The notes beneath the pieces were generated by a model. It saw nothing but the letters and a program-made list of their open reading frames with translations, was not told where the DNA came from and made no database searches. The position numbers and the translations under genes are program-made. DNA of 64,000 bases from Shewanella electrica (GTDB lineage Bacteria; Pseudomonadota; Gammaproteobacteria; Enterobacterales; Shewanellaceae): contig NZ_JAKOGG010000002.1 of assembly GCF_022321485.1 (NCBI RefSeq), positions 62,001 through 126,000 on the forward strand, read 5' to 3'. Below are positions 18,723-28,252 of this stretch, piece by piece (position 1 is the first letter of the stretch; the number at the start of each line of letters is the position of its first letter).

Positions 18723-19275
18723 GTATATGCTCACTTGTTAAATTTGTGACTAAGACTTACTCATGTGAATTTTGGTCTTGCGTAAGATAATTTATTAAAG
18801 CAGCGTGCTGTATTTAATAAACAAGACTATATCAGTTTCTCTGCGGTTTAAACCAAAAATTAATCATAAAATTCTACTCATGTTTTCTTAGCTTAACAAT
18901 TGGAGCTTATTACCGCTCTCTGCAACAGAGGTTCTTCTTTCTTAAAAAAACAGGTGGAGTGATATCCTAAACTTCTTCAATGAAAGCATATGCTAATCTA
19001 ATGTTAGCCCTGCGCCCGACCCCGCGCCTGCGCGCTTTATAGAATGGAAATAACGCAACAACGTAACGCCATAAACAAAGGCTGGCTGCTTAGGCGATGT
19101 AAAGATCGCTAAGCAAAGATATTACGCAAAACTACGCAACAACGGTCTGGTAAGAGAGCGGTGCGATTGAGTGGCAATAGATAGACGAAAAAAATTGGAG
19201 GGGAGGCTGATGTTAGGGGGAGAGCAACGAATCATCGCCACTTTTTATTTTTTCATCGCCACTTCATCGCCACTT
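18723..19275. other. Gene-free stretch between acetyltransferase and ssrA, with short direct repeats
   Basis: No supported gene. Near its right end CATCGCCACT occurs three times (19233-19242, 19254-19263, 19265-19274). ACCGCTCTC near 18910 recurs inverted as GAGAGCGGT near 19155. The composition changes from AT-rich to mixed about 19000. The stretch lies directly beyond the 3' end of ssrA, a frequent insertion point for integrative elements, but I see no integrase. Confidence 0.5.
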
Positions 19276-19312
19276 AAAAGAAAAACGGGTTAGCAATGAA
19301 TGCTAACCCGTT
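19276..19312 (-). terminator. Rho-independent terminator of ssrA
   Basis: 12-bp stem AACGGGTTAGCA / TGCTAACCCGTT with a 5-nt loop, followed on the minus strand by TTTCTTTT. It lies 9 nt past the mature 3' end of tmRNA. Confidence 0.9.
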
Positions 19313-19320
19313 GTTTTTAT

Positions 19321-19675
19321 TGGTGGAGGCGGCGGGACTTGAACCCGCGTCCGAAAAACCTACGCTCAAGGCGCTACATGCTTAGTCTCTCTTTTGTTTA
19401 ACCGGTTGAACTCCGAAAGACAGGATTTCAAACGGTGAGTCCGGTACTGTTTCGCGGTTCACCCCCGAACAAGGTTCCCTCGCTAGCACGATGTAGGATG
19501 ACCATCAAATCCACTGCCCATGTGCGAGACGTGTGGTAGATGGCTAGCGGCATTAAGCTGCTAGAGCGTAGTTATCGTCGTTTGCAACTATAACTTTGCG
19601 GCTTTTTACGAGGCCAACCGCCCCTCGGCATGCTCCCGGAGTTTCGCGAATCCCGTCGAATCCAGAATCGCCCCC
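19321..19675 (-). ncRNA. ssrA: Transfer-messenger RNA (tmRNA)
   Basis: About 355 nt. On the minus strand it begins GGGGGCGATTCTGGATTCG and ends with a T-arm GTTCAAGTCCCGCCGCC and encoded CCA, the tRNA-like ends of tmRNA. The tag frame (19553-19585) reads ANDDNYALAA then TAA, a tag of the gammaproteobacterial type. It rescues stalled ribosomes together with SmpB, whose gene follows upstream on the same strand. Exact 5' end is estimated from the conserved GGGG start. Confidence 0.97.
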
Positions 19676-19779
19676 GAAATTGTTTTCAATTGTAACCTGT
19701 TATATGGCGTTACACCAAGTTTTCAAGTGCAAGTTACAACTGTTTGCTGGTTATCCGCGCAATTTACGCGAATGACCGA

Positions 19780-20262
19780 TTATTTTTTCATTGCACGGGC
19801 TTTTTCAATCGCCCATTCACGCTCTTTAATATCCGCGCGTTTGTCGTGATCTTTTTTACCTTTACCAAGGCCGATCTCGACTTTCACCCACGCGCCTTTA
19901 CGCCAGTACATAGAGATGGCGACCAGTGCATAACCTTGGCGTTCAACTTGCCCCGCTAAGCGGTCGAGTTCGCGGCGGTTTAGCAGCAGTTTACGCGGGC
20001 GAGTAGGGTCACAAACCACGTGGGTTGATGCGGTGTTCAGCGGCACAATAGTGCAGTTGTACATGTAAGCTTCGCCGTTTTTGATTTGGACGAAGGTATC
20101 GGACAGGTTGACTTTACCTGCACGAATTGACTTCACTTCCCAACCCATAAGCGAAAGCCCCGCTTCGATTTTTTCGTCAAAGCGGTATTCAAAGGTGGCA
20201 CGTTTGTTCCGCGCAATTGATGCCGGAGTAGCGCCTTTTTTGGTTGCATTCTTCTTAGCCAT
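19780..20262 (-). CDS. smpB: SsrA-binding protein SmpB
   Basis: 160-residue SmpB, which binds the tRNA-like domain of tmRNA and carries it to stalled ribosomes. Typical elements are [40 protein letters not shown], the [18 protein letters not shown] motif and a basic C-terminal tail. Located about 105 nt upstream of ssrA on the same strand, the usual arrangement. It is divergent from ratA. Confidence 0.97.
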   Translation of the reverse strand: MAKKNATKKGATPASIARNKRATFEYRFDEKIEAGLSLMGWEVKSIRAGKVNLSDTFVQIKNGEAYMYNCTIVPLNTASTHVVCDPTRPRKLLLNRRELDRLAGQVERQGYALVAISMYWRKGAWVKVEIGLGKGKKDHDKRADIKEREWAIEKARAMKK

Positions 20263-20446
20263 AGGCCCGCTATTATACGCAGGCTTTTGGCTTTTGGAAT
20301 TGGCTAAGCTAAGTTTTTGTTGTTAAGCGGATTAGTGCCGATTTGTCTGCTGGGTTTTTGTTCGTTTTTATGGCTAAAGGTGCGTTTTTCTGTCTGCGTG
20401 TTACAATCGCGCACTTATTATTTTCAGCAAAGGTTGTTGGACACGA

Positions 20447-20881
20447 ATGCCTCATATCTCCCGTAATATTCTGGTGCGATACAGTGCACAGCAGATGTAC
20501 GATCTGGTTAATGATGTGGAATCATACAAAGAGTTTTTGCCGGGCTGTGTGGGCGGTAAAGTACTGGAGTTTGATGGCCGCACTATGGTGGCGTCGGTGG
20601 ATATCAGCAAGGCTGGGATCAGCAAAACCTTTACTACCCGCAATCAGGTAGTTGATGGCAAGAGTATTGAACTGAAGCTGGAGAACGGGCCGTTTCGTCA
20701 TTTGAATGGCAGTTGGAAGTTTATCGAGTTGACAGAAGATGCTTGCAAAGTTGAGTTTGAGTTAGATTTTGAGTTTTCCAACAGTATTGTCGGCATGGCG
20801 TTTGGCCGTGTATTTAAAGAGTTGGTGAACTCAATGGTGTCGGCGTTTACGGCGAGAGCCAAGGAGGTTTACGGTGGCTGA
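20447..20881 (+). CDS. ratA: Ribosome-association toxin RatA / coenzyme Q-binding START-like protein
   Basis: 144 residues of the polyketide-cyclase/START family: MPHISRNILVRYSAQQMYDLVNDVESYKEFLPGC followed by the ligand-cavity fold. In Escherichia coli RatA is described as inhibiting 70S association, while Coq10 homologues handle ubiquinone; the sequence alone cannot decide. It overlaps rnfH by 8 nt. Confidence 0.9.
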   Translation: MPHISRNILVRYSAQQMYDLVNDVESYKEFLPGCVGGKVLEFDGRTMVASVDISKAGISKTFTTRNQVVDGKSIELKLENGPFRHLNGSWKFIELTEDACKVEFELDFEFSNSIVGMAFGRVFKELVNSMVSAFTARAKEVYGG

Positions 20882-21203
20882 TGAACAGATGTTTCCGGTA
20901 GATGTAATTTACGCTAAGCCTGAGCAGCAGAAAGTTATCACTGTGACGGTGACTCAGGGCACCACCTTTGTGGAGGCGGTGAAGCAGAGCGGAATTGCGG
21001 CGTTTTTCCCCGAGATTGATGTGGATAACCTCAAACTGGGCAGTTTTAGTCATCAGATGAAGCCTGATGATGTTGTGCAACCGGGGCAGCGGATTGAGAT
21101 TTATCGCCCGTTGATTGCCGATCCGAAAGAGGTGCGTCGTCGCCGTGCGGATAAAGCCAAAGAGGAAGGCCGCATCAATAAGACGACCGGTGCCAAGCTG
21201 TAA
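20874..21203 (+). CDS. rnfH: RnfH family (UPF0125) ubiquitin-fold protein
   Basis: 109 residues with a beta-grasp fold: VDVIYAKPEQQKVITVTVTQGTTF, then the family's RIEIYRPLIADPKEVRRRRADKAKEEGR C-terminal motif. Function is not established. It overlaps ratA by 8 nt, the conserved gene pair in gammaproteobacteria, and is followed by a bidirectional terminator. Confidence 0.92.
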   Translation: MADEQMFPVDVIYAKPEQQKVITVTVTQGTTFVEAVKQSGIAAFFPEIDVDNLKLGSFSHQMKPDDVVQPGQRIEIYRPLIADPKEVRRRRADKAKEEGRINKTTGAKL

Positions 21204-21217
21204 AACTCTCAGACATT

Positions 21218-21244
21218 AAAAAAGCGCCTTCGAGGCGCTTTTTT
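21218..21244. terminator. Bidirectional terminator between rnfH and bamE
   Basis: Stem AGCGCCT / AGGCGCT with loop TCG, flanked by A6 on the left and T6 on the right, so it works for both convergent genes. Confidence 0.92.
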
Positions 21245-21261
21245 ATTATCGAAACGGCGGC

Positions 21262-21780
21262 TTATTTGTCGCTCGCATCTCTATCTGCTGGCTTGGCGTC
21301 ATTCGCGTCAGCAGGATTGTCTTCTTCCACTAACGGTTTCAGTTCGGCGCGGTCATCCGGAATTTGTGGCGCTTCTGCTGAATTATTGGTGTTCGTCGGT
21401 GCGGCTAACAAGGCACTTTGTTCCAATGGCGTGTTGAATTCAGGGCTGAGTTCGTAGTCACCGGTGACCGATGTCAGCTTGTCGCCATTAAAACGGGCAA
21501 TCAGTTCTTTGTGGATAATGGATGCATCGCGGCCACTTTTGTAGTGGTAGACGTAGTACCAAGTGTCATCAGCAAAGCTGTCACGCAGTACTGGACGGCC
21601 GAGAATAAACTCCACCTGGGCCTTGGTCATGTCGATACGGAGCTTTTCAACCTGTTGTGTCTCCATGTAGTTACCTTGTGGAATATCTGGTTTATAGACC
21701 AGCCAGTCCATTACGCTACATGCACTTAGGGAGAGACTCAGCGTTATTGCGCCCATCAGGGCAAGACTTTGCTTTTTCAT
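21262..21780 (-). CDS. bamE: Outer membrane assembly lipoprotein BamE (SmpA)
   Basis: About 172 residues. Lipoprotein signal MKKQSLALMGAITLSLSLSAC with the lipobox LSAC, then the BamE core YKPDIPQGNYMETQQVEKLRIDMTKAQVEFILGRPVLRDSFADDTWYYVYHYKSG. A non-conserved acidic, Asn/Ala-rich tail of about 60 residues extends beyond the usual domain. It is part of the BAM complex that inserts outer-membrane proteins. Upstream in-frame starts (21786, 21804) exist but have no better ribosome site and would spoil the signal peptide. Confidence 0.93.
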   Translation of the reverse strand: MKKQSLALMGAITLSLSLSACSVMDWLVYKPDIPQGNYMETQQVEKLRIDMTKAQVEFILGRPVLRDSFADDTWYYVYHYKSGRDASIIHKELIARFNGDKLTSVTGDYELSPEFNTPLEQSALLAAPTNTNNSAEAPQIPDDRAELKPLVEEDNPADANDAKPADRDASDK

Positions 21781-22274
21781 CAACATTGACAGCACTAGTT
21801 CCAAAAATTGTCGGCCATAATAACCAAGCCCCCAGTTGGTGACAAGGGGAGGGAAGCGTTGTTCGCACCTTCTGTTGGTTGGGTGCTGGTTGATTCGACC
21901 TGAATATTGCTAACTAGTTCTATTACTTCTTAAAAAATAATCTTGCTTGCTCAAGTTATACGCAACGCCATTGTCGGTGAAGATGACTGCTATTGTTATC
22001 GTGTGGCATCAGCGTGGTAACTTAGCTGTTATATCGGTCTCATCCGGTGTTGAGCGGCGGTTGTTGTGAAGAAAAAACTGAGATTTTTTTATTGAGGCCG
22101 TTTAATCCAGCGGTTACGAATATTATACTAAAGCCCCTACTGCTTCTGGACGCACAACACCGTGTCGGTTCAGTTTCTACAACCGTTTTGTATGTTTTCC
22201 ACCTTCTCGGTGGGGCGTTTTTGCGTCTGCTGTTCAGCATCACATATCTACCACACTACTCATGAGGAACCCTG
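21781..22274. other. Intergenic region before the Kef-type antiporter gene
   Basis: About 490 nt between divergent bamE and the antiporter gene; it should contain both promoters. A short stem CCACC/GGTGG near 22199-22214 is the only secondary structure that stood out. No gene is supported. Confidence 0.5.
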
Positions 22275-24050
22275 ATGGACCAGGATGGCTTATTTATTTC
22301 TATTTTGCTTTTCTTAACCGCGGCCGTGGTGATCGTACCGTTAGGAAAACGCGTGGGAATTGGGCCAATTCTCTCTTATTTGGCCGCAGGCGTATTGTTA
22401 GGGCCTGGCGGCGTGGCGATTGTGTCCGAGCCTGCCGAAGTACTGCACTTTGCCGAGTTTGGCGTAGTGTTGATGCTGTTTATCATGGGGTTGCAACTTA
22501 GCCCGAGTAAATTGTGGGAACTGCGTAGTGCCATTTTGGGGCTGGGGAGTGCCCAAGTGCTGGTGTCTTGGTTGTTGATCACACTGCTAGCCATGCAGTT
22601 TGATGTGGCTTTAGCACCAGCGGTGGTCATCGGTGCCGCGCTGAGTTTGTCATCCACCGCGTTTTCGGTGCAGTTGATGACTGAGCAGCGGTTGCTGGCA
22701 ACGCCCGTTGGGCGTGATGCGTTCGGCGTGCTGTTGATGCAGGACTTAGCGGTGATCCCGATGTTACTGCTCACCACTTACTTGGCGCCAGATATGGCGG
22801 ATGAAAGCAAACAAGCGGTGCCGTGGTATCTCACCTTGGTCGCGTTTGCCGGTTTTGTAGTGGTCGGCCGTTACGTGTTGCCAAAAGTGTTGTTCTTGGT
22901 GGCCTCAAGTGGTGTGCGCGAAGTGGTCACTGCCCTGTCACTGTTGTTGGTGATGGGCAGTGCGTCGCTCATGGCATGGTTAGGGTTGTCTGCCGGTATG
23001 GGCGCTTTTTTGGCGGGGGTGATGTTGGCCAACTCTAGCTATCGCCATCAGTTAGAAACCGATATCGAACCATTTAAAGGGTTGTTGCTGGGGCTGTTTT
23101 TTATGGCTGTCGGCATGACCATGGATTTAAGCCTGATCTTTAAACAACCGTTGTTACTGCTCGGTGTGTTGGTGGCGATGTTGCTGATTAAAGCCTTGAT
23201 CCTCACCATTGTCGGCAAGCTGCACAAACACAGTTGGCGCGCTGCTATTACGCTCGGTATCGTGCTGGCGGAAGGTGGTGAATTTGCCTTCGTGCTGTTA
23301 TCGCAGGCGCAATTGTCGGGGTTAATGTCATCGACCTTGTCACAAGCCTTAGTGTTAGTGATTGGTCTGTCGATGGTGCTCACGCCATTTTTGCTCAAGC
23401 TGTTACGCACCGATAAGCGTAAGAGCGAAGATGCTAATCGGCCCGCAGATGCGATTAAACCGCCATCAGACTGCGAAGTGGTCATAGCGGGTTTTGGCCG
23501 CATGGGGCAGATCACCGGCCGTATTTTGGCCTCGTCTGGCATTCCGTTTGTGGCGCTAGATAAAGATGCTGAGCATGTTGATGTGGTGCGGCAGTTTGGT
23601 GGCGAAGTGTATTACGGCGACGCCAGACGGTTAGATATGTTGCTATCCGCAGGGCTAAATAAGGCGCGGGTGTTATTGATCGCTGTCGATTCGGTAGAGG
23701 ACTCGCTGCAGATTGTGGGGCAGGTGAAGGCGCATTTCCCGCAAGTGAATATTATTGCGCGCGCGCGTGACCGTAACCATGCTTATCGACTTATTGCCCT
23801 CGGAGTGACTAACGTATTCCGCGAAACCTTAGGCTCAGCCTTGAGCGCCAGCGAACAAGTGTTGCAAGCCTTGGGTATGCCGCAACTGCAAGCCATCGAG
23901 CGAGTGAAGATTTTTGCCGCGCACGATAAAGCTCAAGTGGACGCCAGTGTGCAGCATCGTGATGACTTAAAAGCGCTGATCCGCATCTCAAACCAAGGCC
24001 GTTCGGAATTGGCGAGTTTGATGCAGCACGACCACGATAAAGGTTTGTAA
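22275..24050 (+). CDS. Kef-type monovalent cation:proton antiporter (CPA2) with TrkA-N domain
   Basis: 591 residues. The first 380 form a CPA2 antiporter membrane domain with about 12 helices (AAVVIVPLGKRVGIGPILSYLAAGVLLGP). A cytoplasmic TrkA-N/RCK Rossmann domain starts near residue 395 (CEVVIAGFGRMGQITGRIL, with GYGxxG-like FGRMGQ). Family members exchange K+ or Na+ for H+; KefB/KefC of E. coli are glutathione-gated. Whether this one is glutathione-gated cannot be told, so no symbol is given. ATG at 22275 has GAGGAA 7-12 nt upstream. Confidence 0.9.
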   Translation: MDQDGLFISILLFLTAAVVIVPLGKRVGIGPILSYLAAGVLLGPGGVAIVSEPAEVLHFAEFGVVLMLFIMGLQLSPSKLWELRSAILGLGSAQVLVSWLLITLLAMQFDVALAPAVVIGAALSLSSTAFSVQLMTEQRLLATPVGRDAFGVLLMQDLAVIPMLLLTTYLAPDMADESKQAVPWYLTLVAFAGFVVVGRYVLPKVLFLVASSGVREVVTALSLLLVMGSASLMAWLGLSAGMGAFLAGVMLANSSYRHQLETDIEPFKGLLLGLFFMAVGMTMDLSLIFKQPLLLLGVLVAMLLIKALILTIVGKLHKHSWRAAITLGIVLAEGGEFAFVLLSQAQLSGLMSSTLSQALVLVIGLSMVLTPFLLKLLRTDKRKSEDANRPADAIKPPSDCEVVIAGFGRMGQITGRILASSGIPFVALDKDAEHVDVVRQFGGEVYYGDARRLDMLLSAGLNKARVLLIAVDSVEDSLQIVGQVKAHFPQVNIIARARDRNHAYRLIALGVTNVFRETLGSALSASEQVLQALGMPQLQAIERVKIFAAHDKAQVDASVQHRDDLKALIRISNQGRSELASLMQHDHDKGL

Positions 24051-24064
24051 GGCGATTGAATCTA

Positions 24065-24096
24065 GCAGAGGCGCGAACACGTCTTCGCGCCTCTGC
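24065..24096 (+). terminator. Hairpin after the antiporter gene
   Basis: Perfect 13-bp stem GCAGAGGCGCGAA / TTCGCGCCTCTGC with a 6-nt loop 15 nt past the stop. No poly-T run follows, so it may act as a 3'-end stabiliser or rho-assisted terminator. Confidence 0.55.
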
Positions 24097-24500
24097 CAAT
24101 ATAAACCGCAAGCGTTTGTACATGTCCGAAGGTGGTTGACCTTGGTTGCGCTTACCACGTCTTTTTACTGTCTCGTGTTAACGTTGTCGCATGCACAGCA
24201 TGCCCACGACGTCGTGCAACTCCCCAATTCAGCCGTCCATCGCGTCAGCTTGGCTGATTTCAGGTGTGTGTTTTCGCCTAACGGGAAGAATTTTATCTCG
24301 CTACACACCGCTGAAATGAGGATTCTGGCTGTGATTTTGATGCCCACCCGTAGCCCGCCAATTCAGCTTAATTGCGCTGTTTTCGGTGTGTGTCAGCGAT
24401 AAAACCGCAGAAAAACCATAAAAATTGCAGATTTTTAAAATTTTTTGGCGATTGACCAAAATAAATTCCGCTTTTGCGTGCCTTTTATCACGTTTTGTTT

Positions 24501-24514
24501 TGTGAAATTTTACA
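24501..24514. promoter_or_regulatory. Operator-like box 1 upstream of aceB (TGTGAAATTTTACA)
   Basis: First of three copies of a TGTGAAATTTnACA element in the 900-nt region before aceB; it differs from the perfect palindrome at 24778 at one position. The spacing between the half-sites is 4 nt, so it is not a standard CRP site (which has 6). The regulator is unknown. Confidence 0.5.
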
Positions 24515-24574
24515 GAGAACCTGCAAAGTTGACGTGTAGGTAAAGTTATTAGTGTCACTACACTAATCTGAGGT

Positions 24575-24588
24575 TGTGAAATTTGACA
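24575..24588. promoter_or_regulatory. Operator-like box 2 upstream of aceB (TGTGAAATTTGACA)
   Basis: Second copy of the same element, 74 nt after box 1, again with one mismatch to the symmetric form. Confidence 0.5.
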
Positions 24589-24774
24589 AAACTTGTGGCT
24601 TTTAATTGAGTTAACACATTTCCCTTTAGGTAAGACTAAAACAGCGGCGGCTTAACGCGGGTTTTAATCATGTGTGTTAGAGCGTTTATTAATCATTACA
24701 GTGGTAATTAATTAACGTAATTAGCTTTTATGATTTTTTATTGGTCAAAAGATCTGACAACTTTACCTTTAAAA

Positions 24775-24794
24775 AGCTGTGAAATTTCACAGCT
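24775..24794. promoter_or_regulatory. Operator-like box 3, perfect 20-bp palindrome upstream of aceB
   Basis: AGCTGTGAAATTTCACAGCT is its own reverse complement. It contains the symmetric core TGTGAAATTTCACA and lies about 185 nt before the aceB ATG. With boxes 1 and 2 it makes a three-site cluster, typical of cooperative binding by a dimeric repressor or activator of the glyoxylate shunt. The surrounding 24097-24978 region is AT-rich and holds no supported gene. Confidence 0.65.
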
Positions 24795-24978
24795 GTATTA
24801 AATCAAAAATAATCAATAAATTAAGTTAAAACTTAAATTTGGTATAACCAATTTTGATGGCACCACTGGTGAGTTTTGCCGTTTTTTTACACGATTGTTT
24901 TTACAAAAGGAGTTCGCTAGGTTTTTCGTTGAAAAGGCACATATGAAAGTGTGCCGCTAAATTCAAAGGAGAACTCCC

Positions 24979-26604
24979 ATGCAGCAGACCGCAAGACAAA
25001 CGCCTCATACTACCGGCTCGCGCAGCCTAACGATTACTGGCCCACAAACTGCCGCAGATGATCGAGTGCTTACCGAAGGCGCCGTTAGCTTTCTGCAAGC
25101 ACTCTGCGACGAGTTCGCTGCCGAGGTGCCACAACTATTAGACAAGCGTCGCCAACGCCAGCAACAGATTGATGCCGGGCAGTTGCCAGACTTTCTCGAT
25201 GAAACCGCCAATATCCGCAGTGGCGATTGGCGCATCCGTAATATCCCCAGTGACTTGCAAGACCGCCGCGTAGAAATCACCGGCCCAGTAGATCGCAAGA
25301 TGGTGATTAACGCACTCAATGCGGGCGTAAAAGTGTTTATGGCTGACTTTGAGGATTCACTGGCGCCAAGCTGGCAAAAATTGCTCGAAGGCCAATTGAA
25401 TTTGCAAGATGCGGTACGCGGCGAGATTGAATACACCGCACCAGATACCGGCAAACACTATCAGGTTAACGACGATGCCACCGTGCTGGTGGCGCGTGTA
25501 CGTGGTTTACACCTACCCGAAAACCATGTGCAGCATCATGGCAAAACCATCCCCGGTGCCTTGTTCGACTTTGCCATGTACTTCTACCACAACTACCGCC
25601 AGTTGCTTGCCAAAGGCAGCGGCCCTTACTTCTATATTCCCAAGTTGGAAAGCCATGTTGAAGCTCGCTGGTGGGCTAAAGTGTTCGCTTATGCTGAGGA
25701 GCGCTTTTGCTTGCAGCCCGGCACCATCAAATGCACCTGCTTGATTGAAACCTTGCCAGCGGTGTTCGTGATGGATGAGATCCTCTATGAACTGCGCTCT
25801 AACATTGTGGCGCTTAACTGTGGCCGTTGGGACTACATCTTCAGCTATATCAAAACCTTGCGTAACCATCCTGACAGGATTTTGCCCGATCGGCAGCGGG
25901 TCAATATGGAGCAGCCGTTTCTCAGTGCTTATTCACGTTTGTTGATTAAGACCTGCCATAAACGCGGTGCGTTGGCGATGGGTGGTATGGCGGCGTTTAT
26001 CCCCAGCAAAGATCCAGAAGCCAATGCCGCTGTGCTGGAAAAAGTGACTCACGATAAAACCCTAGAAGCGCGTAACGGCCACGACGGCACATGGATTGCG
26101 CATCCGGGCTTAGCCGCAACCGCGCTGGCGGTGTTCGATGGTTTTATCGGCCAAGGGCCAAACCAACTACATATTACCCGCGATGTTGATGCACCGATTT
26201 TAGCCGCTGAGTTGCTCGCGCCTTGTGAGGGAGAACGTACCGAAGAGGGCATGCGACTGAATATCCGCATCGCGCTGCAATACACCGAAGCGTGGATCTC
26301 TGGCAATGGCTGTGTGCCGATTTACGGCTTGATGGAAGATGCTGCCACCGCCGAGATCAGCCGCACCTCAATCTGGCAATGGATTCGCCATCAACAACAT
26401 CTGTCCAATGGCAAGTTGGTCACCAAAGCCTTGTTCCGCGAAATGCTTACCGAAGAATTAAGCAAAGTGAAACAAGAGGTGGGCGCTAGTCGCTTTAGCC
26501 AAGGGCAGTTTATCCGCGCCGCATCGCTGTTAGAGGAGATCACTACCGCCGATGAATTGGTCGACTTTCTGACGTTGCCAGGCTACCGCCTGCTGACCGA
26601 GTAA
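24979..26604 (+). CDS. aceB: Malate synthase A
   Basis: 541-residue malate synthase A, which condenses glyoxylate with acetyl-CoA to malate in the glyoxylate shunt. Characteristic stretches are GPVDRKMVINALNAGVKVFMADFEDSLAPSW, the ETLPAVFVMDEILYELR segment, LNCGRWDYIFSYIKT and GMAAFIPSKDPEAN. ATG at 24979 has AAAGGAGAA upstream. aceA follows 68 nt later on the same strand, so both are probably co-transcribed from the long upstream region that contains the palindromic boxes. Confidence 0.97.
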   Translation: MQQTARQTPHTTGSRSLTITGPQTAADDRVLTEGAVSFLQALCDEFAAEVPQLLDKRRQRQQQIDAGQLPDFLDETANIRSGDWRIRNIPSDLQDRRVEITGPVDRKMVINALNAGVKVFMADFEDSLAPSWQKLLEGQLNLQDAVRGEIEYTAPDTGKHYQVNDDATVLVARVRGLHLPENHVQHHGKTIPGALFDFAMYFYHNYRQLLAKGSGPYFYIPKLESHVEARWWAKVFAYAEERFCLQPGTIKCTCLIETLPAVFVMDEILYELRSNIVALNCGRWDYIFSYIKTLRNHPDRILPDRQRVNMEQPFLSAYSRLLIKTCHKRGALAMGGMAAFIPSKDPEANAAVLEKVTHDKTLEARNGHDGTWIAHPGLAATALAVFDGFIGQGPNQLHITRDVDAPILAAELLAPCEGERTEEGMRLNIRIALQYTEAWISGNGCVPIYGLMEDAATAEISRTSIWQWIRHQQHLSNGKLVTKALFREMLTEELSKVKQEVGASRFSQGQFIRAASLLEEITTADELVDFLTLPGYRLLTE

Positions 26605-26672
26605 TCACTTAATAACACACGGTGGCGCAGTTGGGGCGCCACCCACACCATTTGCACCGAGGAGAGTTAACC

Positions 26673-27995
26673 ATGAGCAATATCAATCAGATGAGCCGCG
26701 AGCAGCAGATCCAAGCGTTAAAACAAGATTGGGCTGAAAACCCACGTTGGAAAGGGATTAAACGGCCATATAGCGCCGAAGAGGTGGTATCGCTGCGTGG
26801 TTCCATTACGCCAGAAAATACCTTAGCCACTATGGGCGCCAACAAGTTGTGGCAGTTGGTTAACGGCAGTGCCAAAAAAGGTTATGTGAACTCATTGGGC
26901 GCACTCACTGGCGGCCAAGCGGTGCAGCAAGCTAAGGCCGGGATTGAAGCGATTTATCTGTCGGGCTGGCAAGTGGCGGCAGATGCCAACTTAGCAGGCA
27001 CTATGTACCCAGACCAATCGCTGTATCCCGCCAACTCAGTACCGGCAGTGGTGAGCCGCATCAACAACTCGTTTCGCCGTGCCGATCAAATTCAGTGGAG
27101 CAGCGGTAAAACCCGTGATGATGACGGCGCGACCGATTACTTCTTACCGATTATTGCTGACGCGGAAGCGGGCTTTGGCGGCGTGCTCAACGCTTATGAA
27201 CTGATGAAATCGATGATTGAAGCGGGCGCTGCCGGGGTGCATTTTGAAGATCAGCTCGCCTCGGTGAAAAAATGCGGCCACATGGGCGGCAAGGTGTTAG
27301 TACCGACTCAAGAAGCGATTCAAAAGCTGGTGGCTGCGCGGTTGGCGGCCGATGTGATGGGCGTACCCACGTTAGTGATTGCTCGCACCGATGCTAACGC
27401 CGCGGACTTGCTGACCTCTGATTGTGATCCGTATGACCGCGACTTTATCTCCGGTGAACGTACGGCCGAAGGTTTTTATCGTGTTAATGCTGGCTTAGAT
27501 CAAGCGATTGCTCGTGGTTTAGCTTACTGCCCATATGCCGATTTAGTTTGGTGTGAAACCGCGAAACCCGACTTAGATGAAGCACGCCGCTTTGCCGAGG
27601 CTATTCACGCCAAATTCCCCGACCAACTGCTGGCCTATAACTGCTCTCCATCGTTTAACTGGAAGAAAAACTTGGACGATGCCACCATCGCGCGCTTCCA
27701 GCAAGCGCTGTCGGATATGGGCTATAAGTACCAGTTCATCACCTTGGCGGGCATTCATAACATGTGGTATCACATGTTTGACTTGGCGCATGCCTATGCG
27801 CAGGGCGAGGGCATGAAGCACTATGTTGAAAAAGTGCAGCAACCTGAGTTTGCCGCAGCCGAACGGGGTTACACCTTTGTGGCGCATCAGCAAGAAGTGG
27901 GCACCGGCTACTTTGATAAAGTGACCAATATTATTCAGGGCGGCACCTCGTCGGTCACGGCGTTGACGGGGTCTACCGAAGAAGCACAGTTCTAA
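26673..27995 (+). CDS. aceA: Isocitrate lyase
   Basis: 440-residue isocitrate lyase, splitting isocitrate into succinate and glyoxylate. The catalytic signature KKCGHMGGK is present, as are the [28 protein letters not shown] and [10 protein letters not shown] segments. The ATG at 26673 follows GAGGAGAG; an upstream in-frame start at 26622 would add 17 non-conserved residues. No aceK follows, as is common outside enteric bacteria. Confidence 0.97.
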   Translation: MSNINQMSREQQIQALKQDWAENPRWKGIKRPYSAEEVVSLRGSITPENTLATMGANKLWQLVNGSAKKGYVNSLGALTGGQAVQQAKAGIEAIYLSGWQVAADANLAGTMYPDQSLYPANSVPAVVSRINNSFRRADQIQWSSGKTRDDDGATDYFLPIIADAEAGFGGVLNAYELMKSMIEAGAAGVHFEDQLASVKKCGHMGGKVLVPTQEAIQKLVAARLAADVMGVPTLVIARTDANAADLLTSDCDPYDRDFISGERTAEGFYRVNAGLDQAIARGLAYCPYADLVWCETAKPDLDEARRFAEAIHAKFPDQLLAYNCSPSFNWKKNLDDATIARFQQALSDMGYKYQFITLAGIHNMWYHMFDLAHAYAQGEGMKHYVEKVQQPEFAAAERGYTFVAHQQEVGTGYFDKVTNIIQGGTSSVTALTGSTEEAQF

Positions 27996-28132
27996 TCGAC
28001 GTACTGGCTTCGGGCTGTTGTTCTTTGGCGTTAGCGGCTGCTGGAGCATAGTTAGCACATCGCCTGCTTTGCCTAGAACACCCTCTGACTGCTGTAAAAA
28101 CAACCTGCAAAGATTGACAGTCCCCACTCAAC

Positions 28133-28155
28133 AAGGCGCTTCGGCGCCTTTTTTT
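28133..28155 (+). terminator. Rho-independent terminator of aceBA
   Basis: Stem AAGGCGC / GCGCCTT with a TTCG loop followed by T7, about 138 nt after the aceA stop. Confidence 0.9.
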
Positions 28156-28252
28156 ATCAAATAGATTTGCAAGGTTTTATTCATCGAACAGAATAGACTA
28201 TTGTTAATTTAATGTTTTTATCTAGTTATCTTTATGTTTGATTGAGAATCTG

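Noticed and set aside
24136-24402. 88-codon frame in the aceB leader
   Set aside because: Not supported by codon use or ribosome site; the region is better explained as regulatory DNA.
24775-24794. CRP site upstream of aceB
   Set aside because: Half-sites TGTGA/TCACA are present but separated by 4 nt rather than 6, so it is kept as an unknown operator.
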